From contig CAIOKW010000257.1 in the NCBI GenBank assembly GCA_903858975.1, positions 1 to 9,205 of the forward strand: a stretch of DNA of 9,205 nt. The letters run 5' to 3'. Under the pieces are notes generated by a model. It did no database searches, was not told the origin of the DNA, and worked only from the letters and a program-made list of their open reading frames with translations. The DNA is from Oligoflexia bacterium (GTDB lineage: Bacteria > Bdellovibrionota > UBA1018 > CAIMNF01). Within the stretch, counting starts at the first letter, position 1; each line of letters begins with the position of its first letter. Below are positions 6,429 through 9,205 of this stretch, piece after piece. The translations under genes and the position numbers were made by a program.

Positions 6429-6460
6429 GGGCCTGAGCGTTTGTCTCAGGCCCTTTTTTT
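6429..6460 (+). terminator. Rho-independent terminator of the plus-strand RNA
   Basis: A perfect 9-bp stem, GGGCCTGAG (6429-6437) with CTCAGGCCC (6445-6453), has a 7-base loop and is followed by seven T. It has no matching T-run on the minus strand, so it is directional. The ung stop codon (6459-6461, minus) overlaps the T-tract. Confidence 0.93.
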
Positions 6461-7151
6461 ATTTTTGGGTGCTGATGCGAGTCCAATCAATGGGTTCCAC
6501 GCCGAACTCTCTGAGGTATTGATTCGTCACTGAAAAAACTTTTGAACCAAAAAAACCGCGATGCGCTGAAAGCGGCGACGGGTGCACGGATTCAAAGGTT
6601 CGATGCTTCGAAGTATCAATTTTCAACTTCATTTTTTGCGCGTGAGCTCCCCATAAAATAAAGACCATGGGGGCCTCGCGCGAGTTCAAGGCCGAGATCA
6701 ACTGATCGGTGAAGATTTCCCAACCCTGATTTCGATGAGAAAGGGGTTCGCCTGAACGCACCGTAAGTACAGTATTTAAAAGAAGTACGCCTTGGCTCAC
6801 CCAGCCTGTAAGATCGGATTCACCTTTAGTAAGTTGAACTCCTAGATCCTGCTCCAGTTCCTTAAAAATGTTCTTCAGGCTCGGAGGTTTTACTCGTAGT
6901 TCATTCGGAACGGCAAAGCTCAATCCCATCGCTTGTCCTTCACCGTGATAAGGGTCTTGACCCAGGATCACGACCTTTACCTCAGGCAAAGGGAGCGATT
7001 CAAAAGCCCGAAAAATATGCTTTGATTCAGGAAATACGGTTACGCCTTTTTTTTTCTCATTCTCTAGAAATTGAGACAGAGAGTGATATTCGGGAGATTG
7101 AAAAAAACGAGACGTGTGAACCATCCAGTTTTCTGGAATCTCAATTTCCAT
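6459..7151 (-). CDS. ung: Uracil-DNA glycosylase, family 1
   Basis: Removes uracil from DNA as the first step of base excision repair, in the cytoplasm. It has 230 residues, the normal length for Ung. All catalytic motifs are visible: 'GQDPYHG' (64-70) with the catalytic Asp66 and the Tyr68 that excludes thymine; 'GLSFAV' (76-81) with the stacking Phe79; 'LLLNTVLTV' (123-131) with the uracil-specific Asn; and 'HPSPLSAHRGF' (190-200) with the catalytic His190 and the DNA-insertion loop. The ATG at 7151 lies 11 bases inside the end of the upstream FecR-like gene, with AGGA seven bases before it, so coupled translation is likely. It is the last gene of the phosphatase-FecR-ung unit. I see no minus-strand terminator directly after the stop, so its transcript may run antisense into the structured RNA. 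Confidence 0.97.
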   Translation of the reverse strand: MEIEIPENWMVHTSRFFQSPEYHSLSQFLENEKKKGVTVFPESKHIFRAFESLPLPEVKVVILGQDPYHGEGQAMGLSFAVPNELRVKPPSLKNIFKELEQDLGVQLTKGESDLTGWVSQGVLLLNTVLTVRSGEPLSHRNQGWEIFTDQLISALNSREAPMVFILWGAHAQKMKLKIDTSKHRTFESVHPSPLSAHRGFFGSKVFSVTNQYLREFGVEPIDWTRISTQK

Positions 7152-8757
7152 TGCCGTTTCCTAGGTCATCCACCTTGAAGTCTTGGGGAGAGCTATAGAG
7201 CTTGAAAGCTCCTTTATAAACACAGCCCACACGCCAAAAATATTCACCCGTCTTCGGTACTTGAAAAGGGTGGAAATGGGTTTTAATAGAGGCCGAAAAG
7301 AGAGGTTTGGTAAAAGTTGGTGATTGAGAAACTTGAAGCTCATATTCAATGCAAATGGGCATTTCCTTCCAAGTGAGAAGGAGGTTTCTCTTTTCTCCTT
7401 TTAAGTAGAGAGGTGGCACTAATTGATGGTTTTCGGGTGATGCCAGAATTGGAACTGGAAGCTGCCAGGACGCTTTCTGTTTATCCGATTGCATTGTGCC
7501 CCCATCCTTTAACGGAGCTTCCACCCACCATTCGAGACTTCCTTCTTCTTCCGGTGGAATGGGCAATGAAAGGGATGGCGTTTGAGACGTGTAAGTCGCC
7601 TTCTTTCCGTGATGCAATGTCGTGATGGTGTAGGGAAGTAGGATGCTGATGCCCGCATCTTTCCATTGAAGGTTTAAGTCTTGTGATGAAATAGCAAGCT
7701 CATCCGCGACCACTTTTTTTACAGAAGGAGTGAGAATCTTGATTTTCTCCGCAACTTTCATCACGAGGTTGACCTTTGATAACAAAGGCTTTTCCACCGC
7801 AATCTCCTCTGGTTTCTGAGTTGAAGTGGGGCTCACTTTTTTAAGAACTTCTTCCTTTTCGATAATGGCCTCTTCGCGGGCCAAGATTTCGCGAGCACTG
7901 TTTAGATTACTTGCAACGACTACAGGGGAGGCTGCAGGGATCGGTGTCGGTGTAGCGGCGGGAGTGGCTGCTACATTCAAAGCTGCAATGGGCGTAGCCG
8001 AGGCGATAGCCATGGGGGTGGAGATGGGTAAACTGATCTCTTTTTTTGCAATCACCACGGGAGCAATGGGTTCCTCAGGCGCTTGGGTGGTTACAAAAAA
8101 TACGGGTTCAGGCTCAGGCGTCATCACAGGTATCGGAGTCGCAACCGGAATCGGAGACGCCAGTGGAGCGCTCGCCGTGAGTGTTTCCTGCAGAGTTGCA
8201 GTGGCCATCGGAGTTGGTGTTGCGATGGGAACAGGGGTGGAGATGGGTGCGATGATGGGAGCTGCAATTTCAGCAAGGACTTTTCCTGCGGAGCTTTCGA
8301 CGACCATGGGAGCCGCGTTTACTTTTGATGCGGCTTTCACAGTTCCGGTCTCAACCGTGATCTTGATTTTTTTCTTTACTCCGCCAATGCCAAAAGATCG
8401 AATGGGTTCAATTCGAATCATCGACTCGGGTCCGAGCTCGACGATTTCTCCGCCCGAGAGAGTGATGCGAGTGGTTGAGCCTTTTCCTGTCAGGATGGTG
8501 TCGCCTACAAAAACAGGATCGCCGGCGTGAGCGGTATTGAATGCCGTTTCTGCTTCGCCATGTTTTCTAACAGAGCGTTGAAGTCGAATCACTTCACCAA
8601 TCGGACTTTGAGAAAGGACATCTCTTGAGCCGAAGAAATACTCAGTGAATTGAATATTGAGAGCCAAAAGCACAGAAGGAATAATCAGGAGGAAGATTCC
8701 GATCCAGAGAACTATTCTTTCAATCGCTAATGGTTTAGGTGAAATACTTTCTGTCAT
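7141..8757 (-). CDS. Membrane-anchored FecR-like protein with Pro/Ala/Thr-rich spacer and C-terminal beta-sandwich-like segments
   Basis: 538 residues. A short cytoplasmic N-terminus is followed by one transmembrane helix (about 15-34) that places the rest in the periplasm. Residues about 50-155 look like a FecR domain: 'GEVIRLQRSVRKH', 'AGDPVFVGDTILTGKGSTTRITLSGG', 'ELGPESMIRI' and 'ITVETGTVKAA'. Residues about 160-285 are a low-complexity Pro/Ala/Thr/Val spacer with many 'ATP' and 'PIP' units, probably an extended linker. A charged, helix-prone segment follows (286-350). The C-terminal 360-530 contains two segments with fibronectin-III-like patterns: 'LQWKDAGISILLPY' to 'LEWWVEAPLKDGG', and 'LLLTWKEMPICIEYELQVSQSPTF' to 'YFWRVGCVYKG'. 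Unlike classical FecR there is no sigma factor or TonB receptor beside it. Instead its ATG overlaps the stop of a SpoIIE-type phosphatase gene (ATGA), suggesting a shared signalling role. Domain calls are by eye; the exact function is unknown. Confidence 0.85.
   Translation of the reverse strand: MTESISPKPLAIERIVLWIGIFLLIIPSVLLALNIQFTEYFFGSRDVLSQSPIGEVIRLQRSVRKHGEAETAFNTAHAGDPVFVGDTILTGKGSTTRITLSGGEIVELGPESMIRIEPIRSFGIGGVKKKIKITVETGTVKAASKVNAAPMVVESSAGKVLAEIAAPIIAPISTPVPIATPTPMATATLQETLTASAPLASPIPVATPIPVMTPEPEPVFFVTTQAPEEPIAPVVIAKKEISLPISTPMAIASATPIAALNVAATPAATPTPIPAASPVVVASNLNSAREILAREEAIIEKEEVLKKVSPTSTQKPEEIAVEKPLLSKVNLVMKVAEKIKILTPSVKKVVADELAISSQDLNLQWKDAGISILLPYTITTLHHGKKATYTSQTPSLSLPIPPEEEGSLEWWVEAPLKDGGTMQSDKQKASWQLPVPILASPENHQLVPPLYLKGEKRNLLLTWKEMPICIEYELQVSQSPTFTKPLFSASIKTHFHPFQVPKTGEYFWRVGCVYKGAFKLYSSPQDFKVDDLGNGNGN
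7920..8280 (-). repeat. Low-complexity coding stretch (Pro/Ala/Thr-rich linker)
   Basis: This encodes repeated ATPxP, PIPVATP and STPVP-like units of the FecR-like protein. The degenerate sequence repeats also produce a long open frame on the opposite strand, which is a by-product of the composition and not a gene. Confidence 0.6.
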
Positions 8758-9205
8758 GAGTTCTTTGAAAACATCACAAAGGTGACGTCGTCTTTAGGGA
8801 TCGTACCGTTATAAAACGAAAGGATACTTTCAGTAAGGTTTGTGCCCAATTGAAACGTGCTTTTCGGTGTTGCTTTCATGAGTGCTTCTTTCACTCGCAA
8901 CTTGCCGAACTCTTCGTTGTTAGGATTTAGATTTTCTAAGAGCCCATCGGTGTAAAGGAAAAGAACATCATCCCGAGTAAAAGGAACGACTTGATCTTTG
9001 GAGACTTTGAACTCCTCTTTTTCACCCAGACGTGCTCCCAGGGAGCGAAGCATCTCAAGCTTCGGCGTTCCGGATGTATCACTCGCACGGATCACGTAAG
9101 GCGGGTTGTGTCCGGCGTTTGCAAAAGTGAGGGTATTATTTGCAAAATGGTAAGTCGCAATAAACATCGTCATGTTGATTTCGCTTTTGGCAGAATCAAC
9201 AATCA
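8754..9205 (-). CDS. SpoIIE/PP2C-type serine/threonine phosphatase (C-terminal part, cut by right edge)
   Basis: About 150 residues are visible. The frame continues through the right edge (IVDSAKSEINMTMFIATYHF), so the internal ATG at 9173 is not the start. Family motifs of the SpoIIE/RsbU phosphatase domain are clear: 'LTFANAGHNPPYVIR', 'LGARLGEKEEF', 'FTRDDVLFLYTDGLLENLN' (the Asp of YTDG is a metal ligand in PPM phosphatases), 'EEFGKLRVKEAL' and the terminal 'KDDVTFVMF' with its conserved Asp pair. Such phosphatases are cytoplasmic domains, often fused to membrane sensors (HAMP, PAS, GAF), that dephosphorylate anti-sigma-factor antagonists or similar targets. The sensor part lies outside the window. 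The stop overlaps the ATG of the FecR-like gene by four bases, which points to co-translation and a possible joint pathway. Confidence 0.92.
   Translation of the reverse strand, partial: IVDSAKSEINMTMFIATYHFANNTLTFANAGHNPPYVIRASDTSGTPKLEMLRSLGARLGEKEEFKVSKDQVVPFTRDDVLFLYTDGLLENLNPNNEEFGKLRVKEALMKATPKSTFQLGTNLTESILSFYNGTIPKDDVTFVMFSKNS

Larger units (their letters stand above)
6131..6460 (+). ncRNA. Putative structured non-coding RNA, about 330 nt, family unknown
   Basis: A plus-strand transcription unit is bounded by a promoter (6096-6124) and a strong terminator (6429-6460), with no standard CDS. Potential helices read by eye are: 6144-6149 with 6171-6176 enclosing 6157-6160/6167-6170; 6209-6213/6219-6223; 6234-6239/6264-6269 enclosing 6245-6248/6257-6260; 6272-6275/6305-6308 enclosing 6280-6286/6293-6299; 6341-6346/6389-6394 enclosing 6363-6366/6380-6383; and 6413-6416/6422-6425. 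TAGGG (6357-6361) could also pair with CCCTA (6402-6406), giving a possible pseudoknot. TAAG recurs four times (6191, 6203, 6225, 6276) next to or between helices. I see no signature of RNase P RNA, tmRNA, SRP RNA or a c-di-GMP riboswitch. The exact 5' end is inferred. A short coding role is an alternative (see the 27-codon ORF). Confidence 0.55.

Noticed and set aside
6131..6460. RNase P RNA, tmRNA, SRP RNA or c-di-GMP riboswitch as identity of the structured RNA
   Set aside because: The GAGGAAAGTCC core of RNase P, the tRNA-like ends and tag of tmRNA, the GGAAG/AGCAG tip of SRP RNA and the c-di-GMP aptamer blocks were not found. There is also no downstream gene for a riboswitch.
7826..8530. 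234-codon plus-strand open frame rich in Gly/Val/Ala/Met
   Set aside because: It lies antisense to the FecR-like gene and mirrors its low-complexity Pro/Ala/Thr codons. It has no family motif, and the minus-strand product is clearly the real gene.

Overview
The window looks like chromosomal DNA from a Gram-negative bacterium. A three-gene proton-translocating transhydrogenase, a SpoIIE-type phosphatase next to an inner-membrane-anchored FecR-like protein, and a secreted Pro/Tyr/Ser-rich protein together suggest a Bdellovibrio-like or other former 'deltaproteobacterial' lineage. That assignment is inference from gene content and not proven. No mobile element, CRISPR array, tRNA or rRNA was seen.

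Layout from left to right. (1) On the minus strand, tldD (2109-721) is followed by tldE/pmbA (724 to the left edge, cut off). The two overlap by four bases and encode the two halves of the TldD/TldE metalloprotease. (2) A short divergent intergenic region of about 115 bases separates tldD from the plus-strand operon pntAA-pntAB-pntB (2225-5071), a complete split-alpha NAD(P) transhydrogenase. The operon ends in a strong bidirectional hairpin terminator (5091-5130). (3) Converging on that terminator is a minus-strand gene for a secreted protein of unknown function (5839-5159). It has a signal peptide, a tandem-repeat Pro/Tyr/Ser region and a C-terminal module that appears internally duplicated. 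(4) Between 5840 and 6460 there is no conventional gene. The left part holds the leader and a probable promoter of the secreted protein. The right part holds a plus-strand transcription unit: an A-rich tract, a promoter overlapped by a perfect 8-bp inverted repeat, about 300 bases rich in potential hairpins, and a textbook terminator. It matches no RNA family I can recognise and also contains a 27-codon ORF with a near-ideal ribosome binding site. This is the most interesting locus in the window. (5) On the minus strand from the right edge comes a compact overlapping operon: a SpoIIE/PP2C-type phosphatase (C-terminal part only), a FecR-like protein with C-terminal beta-sandwich-like segments, and ung (uracil-DNA glycosylase). 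The stop codon of ung lies inside the T-tract of the plus-strand terminator.

The phosphatase and FecR-like genes are probably translationally coupled and may act in one signalling process at the inner membrane, with ung carried along at the operon end. The transhydrogenase would couple the proton gradient to NADPH supply. TldD/TldE would act as a cytoplasmic peptidase on unfolded or modified peptides; no obvious RiPP precursor or modification enzyme is present here.
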